In this document: positions 51,365 through 60,737 of the stretch, in pieces
How the letters are laid out: every line of letters starts with the position of its first letter
Position numbering within the stretch: the stretch's first letter is position 1
Assembly (NCBI GenBank): GCA_018223415.1
Contig: JAGTTQ010000001.1
Location: 2,577,865-2,641,864, forward strand
Length of the DNA stretch: 64,000 bases
DNA from: Eubacteriaceae bacterium Marseille-Q4139
GTDB taxonomy: Bacteria > Bacillota > Clostridia > Lachnospirales > Lachnospiraceae
Direction of reading: 5' to 3'
Translations under genes and position numbers: made by a program
Notes under the pieces: model-generated
Seen by the model: only the letters and a program-made list of their open reading frames with translations
What the model was told of the DNA's origin: nothing
The model's database searches: none

Positions 51365-53107
51365 ATGTTTGGGAAAGAGTTTAAACGGAAATATGCGCTG
51401 ACTGACCAGGGACTGAAAAATACGAAGCAGGGCACCTTCTGGACGGTTCTCGTCAATCTGATTACCATGGGCGGCGTCAGCATCCTGTATCTTGTCATGA
51501 GCGCTTTCATGGAAACCCTGACGGAGGGAAAGCCGCTTCCCGGCGCAGTCCCTGTAACCGGCGGCGTGCTCTTATTTGTCCTTTTGTCATTTGTGACCCA
51601 TTACCAGCAGTACAGGGCCACCTACGGTCTGGTGTACGACGAGGTCAGGGCCACGCGCCTCGGGCTGGCGGAGCGGCTTCGCAGGCTTCCTCTCGGCTAC
51701 TTCGGAAAGCGGGATCTGGCAGACCTGACGGAAACCATCATGGGGGATGTGAACCGCATGGAGCACGTCTGGTCGCATGTACTGGGGTATCTGTACGGCG
51801 CATACATTTCCACGGCTGTCATCGCCGTCTGCCTGCTTTTTTATGACTGGAGACTGGCCGTCGCCTGCCTGTGGGGCGTGCCGGTGGCCTTCGGCCTGCT
51901 GTTCGGCAGCCGGAAAATGGCCGGGCGGAGCGCCGAACGGACAAAAAAGGCGGCCGTCCGCGTCTCCGACGGAATCCAGGAGGCCCTTGAAAATATCCGG
52001 GAAATCCGGGCCTCCAACCAGGAGGAACGGTATCTGGAAGCACTGAATAAGAAGATCGACGACCATGAAAGGGTCACGATCCGGGGCGAGCTTGGCACCG
52101 GGATTTTCGTCAATGCCGCAAGCGTCATCATGCGCCTCGGCGTGGCGACAACCATCCTTGTGGGCGCAGACTTGATCCTTTCCGGAAGCATTGATTTCAT
52201 GCTGTTCTTCCTGTTCCTGATGGTAATCACGCGCGTTTACGCACCTTTTGATCAGAGCCTGGCGCTGATTGCGGAAATGTTCGTTTCCCAGGTGTCGGCA
52301 GACCGCATGAATGAGATTTATGAAACGCCCATTGCAGAGGGCGCGGACGAGTTCCATCCCCAGGGCCATGACATTGTGTTTGAGCATGTATGCTTTTCCT
52401 ACGATAAAAAGGAGGTTCTCCATGACGTGAGCTTTACGGCGAAGGAGGGCGAGGTGACGGCCCTGGTGGGCCCCTCCGGCTCGGGAAAAAGTACCTGCGC
52501 CCGTCTGGCGGCGAGGCTCTGGGATGTCTCCAAAGGCACCATCAAGGTGGGAGGCGTAGATATTTCCGGGGTGGATCCGGAGGTGCTCCTTCGGGATTAT
52601 TCCATGGTTTTTCAGGATGTGGTGCTGTTTGACGATACGGTGATGGAAAACATCCGCCTGGGAAAGCACGGCGCCTCGGATGAAGAGGTGCGGGCCGCAG
52701 CCAGAGCAGCAAACTGCGACGAATTTGTCCGGCGTCTGCCAAAAGGGTATGATACGCCCATCGGGGAAAACGGCGCAAAGCTTTCCGGCGGGGAGCGGCA
52801 GCGGATTTCCATCGCAAGGGCGCTTCTTAAGAATGCACCCATTGTCCTTCTCGATGAGGCCACCGCAAGCCTCGATGTGGAGAATGAGACGAAAGTGCAG
52901 GGCGCCCTTTCTCGCCTCCTGGCAGGAAAGACCGTGCTGGTGATCGCCCACCGGATGCGGACGGTAGAGGCAGCGGATAAGATTGTTGTCCTGGCAGACG
53001 GGAAAGTGGCGGAGGAAGGCTCTCCGGCCGGGCTCATGGAAAAAGGCGGCCTGTACCGCCGGATGGCAGAGCTTCAGAGACAGAGCGCTGAGTGGCGGCT
53101 AAAGTAG
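51365..53107 (+). CDS. ABC exporter half-transporter, subunit 2
   Basis: 580 aa partner of the preceding subunit with six membrane helices and a C-terminal ATPase. It has Walker A GPSGSGKSTCARL, signature LSGGERQRISIARALL and Walker B IVLLDEATASLDVENE. Both signature motifs of the pair are intact, so there is no obvious degenerate site. The ATG follows the previous stop with no gap, and AAGGAGGCGG lies inside the end of subunit 1. Confidence 0.9.
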   Translation: MFGKEFKRKYALTDQGLKNTKQGTFWTVLVNLITMGGVSILYLVMSAFMETLTEGKPLPGAVPVTGGVLLFVLLSFVTHYQQYRATYGLVYDEVRATRLGLAERLRRLPLGYFGKRDLADLTETIMGDVNRMEHVWSHVLGYLYGAYISTAVIAVCLLFYDWRLAVACLWGVPVAFGLLFGSRKMAGRSAERTKKAAVRVSDGIQEALENIREIRASNQEERYLEALNKKIDDHERVTIRGELGTGIFVNAASVIMRLGVATTILVGADLILSGSIDFMLFFLFLMVITRVYAPFDQSLALIAEMFVSQVSADRMNEIYETPIAEGADEFHPQGHDIVFEHVCFSYDKKEVLHDVSFTAKEGEVTALVGPSGSGKSTCARLAARLWDVSKGTIKVGGVDISGVDPEVLLRDYSMVFQDVVLFDDTVMENIRLGKHGASDEEVRAAARAANCDEFVRRLPKGYDTPIGENGAKLSGGERQRISIARALLKNAPIVLLDEATASLDVENETKVQGALSRLLAGKTVLVIAHRMRTVEAADKIVVLADGKVAEEGSPAGLMEKGGLYRRMAELQRQSAEWRLK

Positions 53108-53150
53108 GAGCTGCTCACGAGACAGCCGGAGAAGCCCGTGGGACTTTGGT

Positions 53151-54020
53151 TTAGCCGGCGTATTCGGAAGAAAAAACCAGAGGGATCCGATTCAGGAATT
53201 CCTGGGCCGCAGGCGTCATGTCGTGGATGTCGTTTGCGAATACGCCGATATCAAAGGAAATTTCCGGCGCGACGGGATATTTTTGATACCCGGCGGCCAG
53301 GGTATCCATCGTATATTCGGACAGGATACCGATTCCGACGCCGTCTAAGACCATCTGGACGGCCGTTTCCGCCGTCTGCACCAGGAGAATCTGTTCCGAT
53401 GGAAGCGGACGGCGGAGCTGTTCCTGGATCGTGTCATAAGCCGGCCGGTTGATAATCAGAAGATCCGGCGGGGCGTTTAAATCCACCGCAGACAGGCCGG
53501 GATATTCCCCCGGCAGCATGGCGGCTATGCGGTCGCGGCGCAGCGGGATGGCGTCGAACCGCCCGAAAGGGGAACAGGAGACGGCAAAATCCACGTCGTG
53601 CTCTTCGGTCATGCGGAAAATATCCTTTGGCGTGCCCTCCCGGATTTCAACGGTTACGCCTGGGAAGGCGCTGCGGTATTCCTTCAGCGCTTTCGAGAGG
53701 ACAGTCGACACGAGGGACGTCAGAGCGGCAATCCGCAGGCGGCCTTCGATCAGATGATTTGCCTTGTAGGCCGTCTGAAAAATCCGGTTGTCCAGATCCT
53801 CCATCTGCTTTGCCAGAAGCAGAATTTTTTCTCCCGCATCGGTCAAAAGCAGGCCATTCCTTTTGTCGCGGTAGAACAGCCGGACGTCCAGCTCCGCCTC
53901 CAGCTTTGCAATGGCGTTGCTGACGGCCGGCTGTGTGACGTACAGGGCTCTGGCTGCCTGGGTAATGCTCCTGTATTCGGCAGCCCTGAGAAACAGTTCC
54001 AGATTTCGATTCATCATCAT
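53151..54020 (-). CDS. LysR-family transcriptional regulator
   Basis: 289 aa. The N-terminal winged helix-turn-helix is NLELFLRAAEYRSITQAARALYVTQPAVSNAIAKLE in family layout. A linker helix and a periplasmic-binding-like effector domain (~90-285) follow. GGAGAT lies 8 nt before ATG 54020. It is divergent from the SDR gene across 137 bp, the usual layout for a LysR regulator and its target. The effector is unknown. Confidence 0.9.
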   Translation of the reverse strand: MMMNRNLELFLRAAEYRSITQAARALYVTQPAVSNAIAKLEAELDVRLFYRDKRNGLLLTDAGEKILLLAKQMEDLDNRIFQTAYKANHLIEGRLRIAALTSLVSTVLSKALKEYRSAFPGVTVEIREGTPKDIFRMTEEHDVDFAVSCSPFGRFDAIPLRRDRIAAMLPGEYPGLSAVDLNAPPDLLIINRPAYDTIQEQLRRPLPSEQILLVQTAETAVQMVLDGVGIGILSEYTMDTLAAGYQKYPVAPEISFDIGVFANDIHDMTPAAQEFLNRIPLVFSSEYAG

Positions 54021-54050
54021 TTGCTTATCTCCATATCATAAAAAACGAAT

Positions 54051-54079
54051 TTTACTTATGATCTATCTTACCATATAAT
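54051..54079 (+). promoter_or_regulatory. Promoter of the SDR oxidoreductase gene
   Basis: -35 TTTACT (54051-54056), 17-bp spacer, -10 TATAAT (54074-54079), in the intergenic region shared with the divergent lysR gene. Confidence 0.6.
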
Positions 54080-54157
54080 AAAGGCGGAATCAATGGACAG
54101 CCGGGATTCGGATTATGCTGTCCCGGAATTTTTAAGAAAGTAAGGAGAGAAGCAGTC

Positions 54158-54967
54158 ATGAAAACAATTTTTATCACAGGTGCATCCTCCGGCATCGGCC
54201 GGGAAACAGCCAGGTATTTTGCAGGCCGCGGCTGGCGTGTGATTGCGGCAGTGAGAAATCCCAGGAAAGCGGAGGAACTGACATCCCTTCCAAACCTGGT
54301 TGTCATGCCTTTAGACTTGACGAAGCCGGAGGAGATCCGGGAAACCAGCAGGAAAGCCCTGGCGGAGTACGATGTGGATGTGCTGTTTAATAACGCGGGC
54401 TACGGCATGATGGGGCCGTTTGAAATGCTGCCGGATGAGGAGATCCGCCGTCTTTTCGATACGGATGTGATTGGCACAATGCTGGTGACGAAGGAATTCA
54501 TTCCCCATTTTAAGAAACGGAGAGCCGGCGTTATCCTTACGACGACCTCCCTGGCCGGTATCGTCGCGCTGCCCCGCGACGGCGCTTATGGTGCGGCCAA
54601 GCGAGCGCAGCAGGGGATGACAGAATCCTTGTACTATGAGCTGAAGCCCTTCGGCGTCAAGGCAGCGGCCCTGATTCCCGGAGGCACGAAGACCAATTTC
54701 CAGACTCCTGTCAATATCCTGGACGGCTATGAGGAGCCGGCGGCCAGACAGAGGGAATATTTACTGGACGGCGGCGCTGAATTTCCGGGGCCCGAAGAAG
54801 CCGCAGAGACGGTATGGGAGGCTGTAAACGACGGAAAGGATCAGATCAACTATCCCGCAGACCATGTATGCAGGAAGCTTTACGACCAGTACCAGAGCAT
54901 GAAGCTGGAGGAGTTTAAGCTTTCCTTTTACAGCCGCATTTTCGGCGGCAGAGAGGAGAAAGCATAA
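54158..54967 (+). CDS. Short-chain dehydrogenase/reductase (SDR family oxidoreductase)
   Basis: 269 aa classical SDR. Cofactor motif TGASSGIGRETA, NNAGYGMMG, the catalytic Ser region TTTSLAGI and the YGAAK Tyr-Lys pair are present; Arg after the first strand (AAVRNP) suggests NADP preference. The substrate is unknown. AAGGAG precedes the ATG. The divergent LysR regulator is its likely controller. Confidence 0.9.
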   Translation: MKTIFITGASSGIGRETARYFAGRGWRVIAAVRNPRKAEELTSLPNLVVMPLDLTKPEEIRETSRKALAEYDVDVLFNNAGYGMMGPFEMLPDEEIRRLFDTDVIGTMLVTKEFIPHFKKRRAGVILTTTSLAGIVALPRDGAYGAAKRAQQGMTESLYYELKPFGVKAAALIPGGTKTNFQTPVNILDGYEEPAARQREYLLDGGAEFPGPEEAAETVWEAVNDGKDQINYPADHVCRKLYDQYQSMKLEEFKLSFYSRIFGGREEKA

Positions 54968-55078
54968 GATTTTAACATTCACTCTTTTCAGGACGCCGCA
55001 TCTGCAATATACTGTATGTAAAAAGGCAGATGGAAAACAGAGCCTGCATTCCATACCGCCGGATGGGAGGCGCATCAG

Positions 55079-55753
55079 ATGACAGAAATGATCGGTTCAG
55101 AAAAAGACCTTGCGGCCATGGTCGAAACGTATGGTTTTCTTCCGCTCCTAAAGAACAGCATCCCAGGATTTTCCGTGGAGGAACATACGCCGCCGGAGCT
55201 GTGGTTCGCCGACGGTGTGGACGGCCCCTGGGAATGGAAAGGGCCGGTCATAGCGGAAACCGGCTGTGCCTATGGGAAGTTTTTCAGCGGCAAAGCCGGT
55301 TTCATCAGCCGGGAGTGGTTCCTGGATTTTGCCAACTACCGCCGGGACGGTTATGATATGGACGCGCGGTACGAGGATGGCCTCGCCCGCCGCCTGGACA
55401 AGGCCGTTTACGATGTCCTGGCAGGCAGCACGTCTCTTTTGTCAAAGGAGTGGAGACGGCTTTCCGGCGTAAAAAAGCGGGGCGAATTCGATGGGATCGT
55501 GAGCCGCCTCCAGATGCAGGGCTATGTCACAACGGTGGGCTTTGAATACGCAAAAGACCGGTACGGCAATGCCTACGGATGGGGGATTTCCAGGTACGCG
55601 GTTCCTGAGACAGCCTTCGGCCGTGAATTTACGGATCATGTGTACGCCAGAGAGCCGGAGGAATCGGGGCAGAGAATAAAAGCGTATCTGACCTCCCTTC
55701 TTCCGCAGGCAGGCCCGGGCCAGATCGAAAAGCTGGCGGGAAAGAGACGATAA
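55079..55753 (+). CDS. AlkZ-related protein (YcaQ/winged-helix glycosylase-like)
   Basis: 224 aa. I recognise it as one of the proteins named AlkZ-related in Clostridia: ELWFADGVDGPWEWKGPV, YGKFFSGKAGFISREWFLDF, DGIVSRLQMQGYVTT and GNAYGWGISRYA. The winged-helix-like part is near residues 130-175. Catalytic DNA-glycosylase activity is unproven for this short group. GGGAGG precedes the ATG. It is convergent with the macrodomain gene. Identification is from memory of family sequences, so moderate confidence. Confidence 0.55.
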   Translation: MTEMIGSEKDLAAMVETYGFLPLLKNSIPGFSVEEHTPPELWFADGVDGPWEWKGPVIAETGCAYGKFFSGKAGFISREWFLDFANYRRDGYDMDARYEDGLARRLDKAVYDVLAGSTSLLSKEWRRLSGVKKRGEFDGIVSRLQMQGYVTTVGFEYAKDRYGNAYGWGISRYAVPETAFGREFTDHVYAREPEESGQRIKAYLTSLLPQAGPGQIEKLAGKRR

Positions 55754-55793
55754 GAGGGAAGAAAAAGCAGAGCCAGGTATTAGGCGGAGTCTT

Positions 55794-55849
55794 ATAAGGA
55801 GAACAAATTGTATTTGTGATATCCCCCATACCGTTTTTGTTCCCTTATG
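55794..55849. terminator. Convergent inverted repeat between the AlkZ-related and macrodomain genes
   Basis: ATAAGGAGAACAAA and TTTTGTTCCCTTAT are nearly complementary (one bulge) around a ~28-nt loop and overlap the last codons of the macrodomain gene. It is probably a bidirectional terminator. Confidence 0.45.
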
Positions 55850-56621
55850 AAGAAAAAATAGACTGATAAATTTGCTCGTCCACATCTTTGAAAACATTGA
55901 AAACAACTTTTGCAGGGCAAGCCGCCTGCCTTTTATAATTTTGGACGGTTTGCACCGCTATCTCTGCCGCCTCACGATTGGGATAATGAAATTCTCCCGT
56001 AGAAATACAGCAGAAAGCGATGCTCTGCAAATGGTTTTGTCTGGCTAAATCCATACACGAGCGATAACAGGAGATCAGCGTTTCCCGGTCTTTGGGCGTT
56101 GGCTGGTGTCCTACGATTGGCCCCACGGTATGAATCACATAGCCGCAGGGGAGATTATAGGCTTTCGTGATTTTCGCACTTCCTGTCGGTTCGTCATGCC
56201 CCTGCCGTTTCATCAGCTTTGCACATTCCAAACGAAGCTGCACACCGGCAAAGCTGTGTATGGCATTATCAATACAGCCGTGGCAGGGATAATAGCACCC
56301 TGTCATGCCGCTGTTCGCCGCATTCACAATGGCATCTACCCGCAGCGTTGTAATATCGCCTTTCCACAGGTAAATGCCTTTTTGAACCTCATGCAAGGAT
56401 TCCAATTCCGTGATTCCCTTACTGGCGATCTCCGCTTGCAGATATTCGTCCTGTATCTGTAAAATCTCCGGGGCGATGGGCTGCGGCGGCCGTACATTCA
56501 TCAAGGCCCGCAGCAGTTGTTTCTGTTCGCCGTAATCAGAAGGGATGGCGATGCCTGTATATTCCTCCCTTTCTGCCAACAACGCCTGAATGAGAAAAAT
56601 CAATCGCTCACGGTGCGTCAT
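55845..56621 (-). CDS. Zinc-type macrodomain protein ADP-ribosyl hydrolase
   Basis: 258 aa. An N-terminal helical extension (~1-80) precedes the macrodomain. The ADP-ribose loop is VDAIVNAANSGMTGC, and the following CYYPCHGCIDNAIHSFAG carries the Cys/His set of the zinc-containing macrodomains linked to class M sirtuins. VIHTVGPIV and CCISTGEFHYPN complete the fold. It should remove ADP-ribose put on proteins by the sirtuin encoded two genes upstream. GGGAGG lies upstream of the ATG; the gap to the UvrA-like stop is 16 bp. It is the last gene of the operon. Confidence 0.9.
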   Translation of the reverse strand: MTHRERLIFLIQALLAEREEYTGIAIPSDYGEQKQLLRALMNVRPPQPIAPEILQIQDEYLQAEIASKGITELESLHEVQKGIYLWKGDITTLRVDAIVNAANSGMTGCYYPCHGCIDNAIHSFAGVQLRLECAKLMKRQGHDEPTGSAKITKAYNLPCGYVIHTVGPIVGHQPTPKDRETLISCYRSCMDLARQNHLQSIAFCCISTGEFHYPNREAAEIAVQTVQNYKRQAACPAKVVFNVFKDVDEQIYQSIFSS

Positions 56622-56637
56622 ATGTTACCGCCTCCCT

Positions 56638-59163
56638 CTAAACAAGACTTTTCAAATATCGTCCGGTCAAACTGTTCTCATTTTCAGCAATTTCTTTCGG
56701 CGTACCGGCAGCGACGATCTGCCCGCCGGATTTCCCGCCGCCCGGCCCCATATCAATGACATAATCGGCGTTGGCAATCATATCAAGGTCATGCTCGATT
56801 ACAATCACTGTTGCGCCATTGTCAATCAGTTTTTGAAACACCTGAATCAGCACCCGCGTGTCCAGGGGGTGCAGGCCGATGGTGGGTTCATCAAAGATGA
56901 AAACAGCGTCCTCCTGGGATTTTCCCATTTCGGAGGCAATCTTTAACCGCTGCGCCTCCCCGCCTGATAAAGCAGGGGTGGCCTCCCCTAACGTGAGATA
57001 GCCAAGTCCTAAATCGTAAAGCACCTGTAACCGTTCCCGCACTTTTTTGACGCCGGACATCTGATCCAGCGCCTGCTTTACCGTACAGGACATCAGCTCC
57101 GGCAGAGAAATTCCTCTACCGGCGTCCGCTTTCTTTGGCAGATAGCGGATTTTCTCCGCCTCTTTTGCATAGCGGGAGCCGCCGCAGTCCGGGCAGACAA
57201 TTTCTACATCAGGAAGAAACTGAATATCCATCGTGATCTGCCCTGTGCCGTCACAGGTAGGACAATGCAGGAAGCCGGTATTATAGGAAAAATCTCCGGC
57301 CTTATACCCAAGCTCTTTTGCTGCCGGAGCAGCGGCAAAAATACGGCGCAGATCATCCAAAACACCGCTGTAAGTGGCAACGGTGGAGCGGATATTGGTT
57401 CCGATCGGGGTTGCGTCGATCACATTGACACGCCGGATTCCATCCGCTTGAAGTTCTCTGATATGTTTAGGAAATGCCGCTCCATTGATTTTAGCCTGCA
57501 ATGCAGGGACAAGGCTTTCTAAAACAAGGGTGGTTTTACCGGAGCCGGACACGCCGGTAACGGCAATCAGCCGCCCCTTTGGAATTTTCAGGTCGAGTGC
57601 ATGGACAGTATGCAGCGGGTTTGTAGCAAGTGAGATTGTTCCGTTTTCAAAAATCCTGGATTTCTCCGTCTTTTGCTGGACAGATACCCGTTCTTCCCCG
57701 GAAAGAAATTTCCCGATCAAAGACTGGGGGTTATGCATGGTTTCATCAATCGTTCCCGTTGATATGACATTTCCGCCATATTCGCCAGCACCGGCTCCCA
57801 TTTCAATCAGCCAGTCCGCGGCCTTCAATACCCGAATATCGTGATCCACAAGAACAACCGAATTTCCATGGGCAATCAAATCCTGGATCACAGCCAGAAG
57901 GCCGTCCACATTGGACGGGTGCAGGCCAATGGAAGGCTCGTCCAAAACATACAGAACGCCCGTTGTCTGATTCCTTACGGCCCTGGCAAGCTGTACCCGC
58001 TGACGCTCTCCCGTGGAAAGCGTGGAGCTGGTTCGATCCAGGGTCAGATAGCCAAGTCCCAAATCAAGCAGCCGTCTTGCCGTATTCAAAAACTGGGAGG
58101 TAATGCTGCGGGCCATTTCACGGAGGATCTCCGGCATGGTCTCCGGGATTCCCTGTACCCATTTCACAAGGTCGTCTAAGGTCATGGCACAGGCGGAAGG
58201 AAGATCAATGCCGCCAAGAAGTGTGGCGCGGGCCTGCTGGTTTAAGCGGGTTCCCTTACACTCCGGGCAAATGTCCTGTTTCAAAAATTTCTCCACCCGT
58301 TTCATGCCCTTTTCATCCCTGACTTTTGAAAGGGCATTTTCCACTGTGTAGACGGCATTGAAATAGGTAAAGTCCATTTCGCCCGCCTGATTGCTGCTTT
58401 TGGCTTTATAGAGAATGTGCTTTTTTTCTGCCGGACCGTGAAAGACGATCTCCCGTTCTTCCGGCGTCAGTTCGGAAAAAGGAACGTCGGTACGCACGCC
58501 CATTGCCCGGCACACATCGGTCATCAAAGACCACATCAGCGAGTTCCAGGGGGCTACCGCGCCTTCATCGATGGAGAGGGTTTCGTCCGGCACCAGCGTG
58601 GATTCATCCACCGCCTGTACGATACCCGTTCCGGTGCAGCGGGGACAGGCCCCATCGCTGTTAAAGGAAAAGCTCTCCGCGCTGGGCGGCGGAAAGACTG
58701 CCCCGCAGACTGGGCAGGTCATGTCCTTTCCTCTTGCCACATCAGCGGTAGGCTCCACATAATGTCCGTTGGGACAGCGATGACTTCCCAGCCGGGAATA
58801 CATCAGCCGCAGGCTGTTCAGCAGTTCCGTGGAGGTGCCGAAGGTGCTGCGCACTCCCGGTACAGCGGGCCGCTGGTGCAGGGCAAGGGCGGCGGGAATA
58901 TTCTCAATGCTGTCGATTTTTGCCTCCGCAGCCTGCGTCATGCGTCTGCGGGTATAGGCGGATAAGGCTTCCAGATAACGGCGGGACCCCTCCGCATACA
59001 GGACGCCCAACGCAAGAGAGGATTTGCCGGAACCGGACACACCGGCAACAGCCACCAGCTTTCCAAGGGGAATATTGATGTCTATATTTTTGAGGTTGTG
59101 GACATGAGCGCCCCGTACCACAATGGAAGATGGGCTGCCATGACCGTTCAAATCCTTATCCAC
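56638..59163 (-). CDS. UvrA-like ABC protein lacking the UvrB-binding domain
   Basis: 841 aa, against ~940 for repair UvrA. Two ATP sites are present: Walker A GVSGSGKSSL (~41-50) and GVSGSGKTTLV (~550), signatures LSTGERQRVQLARA and LSGGEAQRLKIASEMG, and Walker B VLDEPSIGLHP and IFDEPTIGLHP. Zinc modules CPRCTGTG and CPTCDGTG with CPDCGGS are kept. Between RLMYSRLGSHRC and MTCPVCG only ~20 residues remain where repair UvrA has its ~115-residue UvrB-binding domain, as in class II UvrA. GTG 59163 follows GGAGGTGAG and overlaps the sirtuin stop by 8 nt. Its role with ADP-ribosylation is unknown. Confidence 0.87.
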   Translation of the reverse strand: MDKDLNGHGSPSSIVVRGAHVHNLKNIDINIPLGKLVAVAGVSGSGKSSLALGVLYAEGSRRYLEALSAYTRRRMTQAAEAKIDSIENIPAALALHQRPAVPGVRSTFGTSTELLNSLRLMYSRLGSHRCPNGHYVEPTADVARGKDMTCPVCGAVFPPPSAESFSFNSDGACPRCTGTGIVQAVDESTLVPDETLSIDEGAVAPWNSLMWSLMTDVCRAMGVRTDVPFSELTPEEREIVFHGPAEKKHILYKAKSSNQAGEMDFTYFNAVYTVENALSKVRDEKGMKRVEKFLKQDICPECKGTRLNQQARATLLGGIDLPSACAMTLDDLVKWVQGIPETMPEILREMARSITSQFLNTARRLLDLGLGYLTLDRTSSTLSTGERQRVQLARAVRNQTTGVLYVLDEPSIGLHPSNVDGLLAVIQDLIAHGNSVVLVDHDIRVLKAADWLIEMGAGAGEYGGNVISTGTIDETMHNPQSLIGKFLSGEERVSVQQKTEKSRIFENGTISLATNPLHTVHALDLKIPKGRLIAVTGVSGSGKTTLVLESLVPALQAKINGAAFPKHIRELQADGIRRVNVIDATPIGTNIRSTVATYSGVLDDLRRIFAAAPAAKELGYKAGDFSYNTGFLHCPTCDGTGQITMDIQFLPDVEIVCPDCGGSRYAKEAEKIRYLPKKADAGRGISLPELMSCTVKQALDQMSGVKKVRERLQVLYDLGLGYLTLGEATPALSGGEAQRLKIASEMGKSQEDAVFIFDEPTIGLHPLDTRVLIQVFQKLIDNGATVIVIEHDLDMIANADYVIDMGPGGGKSGGQIVAAGTPKEIAENENSLTGRYLKSLV

Positions 59164-60064
59164 ACTTCTCACCTCCAGCTCCTCCCTGTAATTCAGAGAG
59201 TACCCGATCAATGCTCTCGTTGATACAGATTGATTTATGACGGATTTCCCTGGGAGCGGCCGCCTGCCCGAAATTGATACAGGCATAAACGGCGTCCGGC
59301 CACTGATAGGTCATCTGCCAAAATGGATATTTGATAATTCCGGGGGTGTTCATTCCCACCCCGATTTCCAAAAATAAAACTTTGCCTTCAGAATGGGATT
59401 GCAAAAACTTCGCATACCGGTCCGCCGCTCTGTGCCATCCTTCATCCTGCACAAAGGTATCATCACCCCGGAGGTTCATGGTCATGGGTCTGCCGCAGAC
59501 TGGACAGCGTGGAACCAACTCCCCAGGAATCGTCTGTTTCCAGTTGGATTGATCCGTGATCTGATAGTCGTCTCCGTACTTTTCCAGGAATCCCTGGGCC
59601 ACCAGCATTTTCATCATGGTGTCCCGATTGTCGTATGTCTTTTGGTGGCATGGTTTGGAACACTGAAAAAGTCCATAATCGCCCTGTGTGTAGAAAAGCC
59701 TGGATTTATCAAAACCAGCCCGTTGAAAGCAGTGGTCTACATTGGTGGTCAGGACAAAGTAATCCTTTCCCTGCAACATACGCAGCAGTTCCTGGTAAAC
59801 CGGGACTGGAGGCATCACGTAACGGTTGATATAAATAAGGCGGCTGAAATACCCCCAATATTCCTCCAATGTTCCAAATGGGAAAAACACGCCGGAATAC
59901 ATATCGTGAAAGCCATAGGTCTGTTCAAAGTCTGAAAACCAGGTTTTGAACCGCTGGCCGCCATAGGTAAATCCCGCCGCTGAAGAAAAACCGGAACCTG
60001 CCCCTACGATCACCGCGTCTGCCATCTGGATTTGCTTTTTTAAGTCTGCGATCTCACGCCTCAT
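59156..60064 (-). CDS. Class M sirtuin (SirTM), predicted protein ADP-ribosyltransferase
   Basis: 302 aa Sir2-fold protein. The NAD-binding motif is GAGSGFSSAAGF (~21-32), TTNVDH is at 106-111 and a Cys4 zinc site at C135, C139, C187 and C190. Where deacetylase sirtuins have the catalytic His of the HG motif, this has Gln127 (YTQGDYGLFQC), the change described for SirTM proteins that transfer ADP-ribose. ATG 60064 follows GAGAGGGAT; the frame extends to 60187 only inside the upstream gene. It overlaps the flavin reductase gene by 11 nt and the UvrA-like gene by 8 nt. The target protein is not obvious because no gcvH-like gene is present. Confidence 0.88.
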   Translation of the reverse strand: MRREIADLKKQIQMADAVIVGAGSGFSSAAGFTYGGQRFKTWFSDFEQTYGFHDMYSGVFFPFGTLEEYWGYFSRLIYINRYVMPPVPVYQELLRMLQGKDYFVLTTNVDHCFQRAGFDKSRLFYTQGDYGLFQCSKPCHQKTYDNRDTMMKMLVAQGFLEKYGDDYQITDQSNWKQTIPGELVPRCPVCGRPMTMNLRGDDTFVQDEGWHRAADRYAKFLQSHSEGKVLFLEIGVGMNTPGIIKYPFWQMTYQWPDAVYACINFGQAAAPREIRHKSICINESIDRVLSELQGGAGGEKCG

Positions 60065-60656
60065 AATGGAATCCCTCTCGATTATACGGCTTTCCAAGGG
60101 TAAACCAACGGCCAAGCCGCTCGCCAATGACAAAATAATCATTGCTGAAATTGTCCCAGCAGACGGGATGGAGCTTATCAAAATCAAGGGTTTTTCCGTT
60201 GTCCTTCAAAACGCGCTGGTCAATGGAAACAATTTTGACGGTTCCCAGGATTCGCAGAGAGATATCGTCCTCCTCCGGGTCGATCCGCAAAAGCTCACAT
60301 TCCATCGTGACAGGCAGTTCTTCAAAATACGGTGCGTCCACAAGTTCACTTTTCACCGGGGTAAGCCCTGTGCGCGGAACCTTATCCGGGCATTTCTTCC
60401 CGGAAACCGTACCCAGATAATCGCATTGCGCCAATGTGTCCTGTGTCACGCAGGACACGGTGAACGCCTTTCGTGTTTTGATATTGCCGGTGGTTTTTCT
60501 CACTTTGTAAAGATTCAGTTCCACCACTTCCCAGGTTGCGGTCACGCCCCAGGTCGCCACCATCGCGTTGGGTGTGCCATCATCGTTATACGTTCCAATT
60601 AAAAGCATAGGGGTAGGGGTAATGCCTGCCCGCTGTCCTAGATGGATTCTTGCCAT
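60054..60656 (-). CDS. Flavin reductase-like protein (FMN-binding split barrel)
   Basis: 200 aa. The flavin-reductase fold shows in PTPMLLIGTYNDDGTPNAMVA, ATWEVVELNLYKVRKTTGNI and KAFTVSCVTQDTLAQCDYLG. A Cys cluster (CVTQDTLAQCDYLGTVSGKKC) might be redox-active. It is expected to bind FMN and act in redox chemistry; substrate unknown. ATG 60656 follows CAGGAGG; an earlier ATG at 60680 lacks a site. It lies 81 bp after the second flavin reductase gene and overlaps the sirtuin gene, so it is part of the operon. Confidence 0.85.
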   Translation of the reverse strand: MARIHLGQRAGITPTPMLLIGTYNDDGTPNAMVATWGVTATWEVVELNLYKVRKTTGNIKTRKAFTVSCVTQDTLAQCDYLGTVSGKKCPDKVPRTGLTPVKSELVDAPYFEELPVTMECELLRIDPEEDDISLRILGTVKIVSIDQRVLKDNGKTLDFDKLHPVCWDNFSNDYFVIGERLGRWFTLGKPYNREGFHYEA

Positions 60657-60737
60657 ATTGGTTCCTCCTGATAACTTCATTTTAACGAGAAAGCGGCATC
60701 CACCTTTTTCTTGCAGAGGTGGATACCGTCTGACACA

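Noticed and set aside
51587..52951. 454-codon open frame antisense to the second ABC exporter gene
   Set aside because: The composition (His/Gly/Arg/Pro-rich) is an artefact of high GC; no start signal, and the sense gene is unambiguous.
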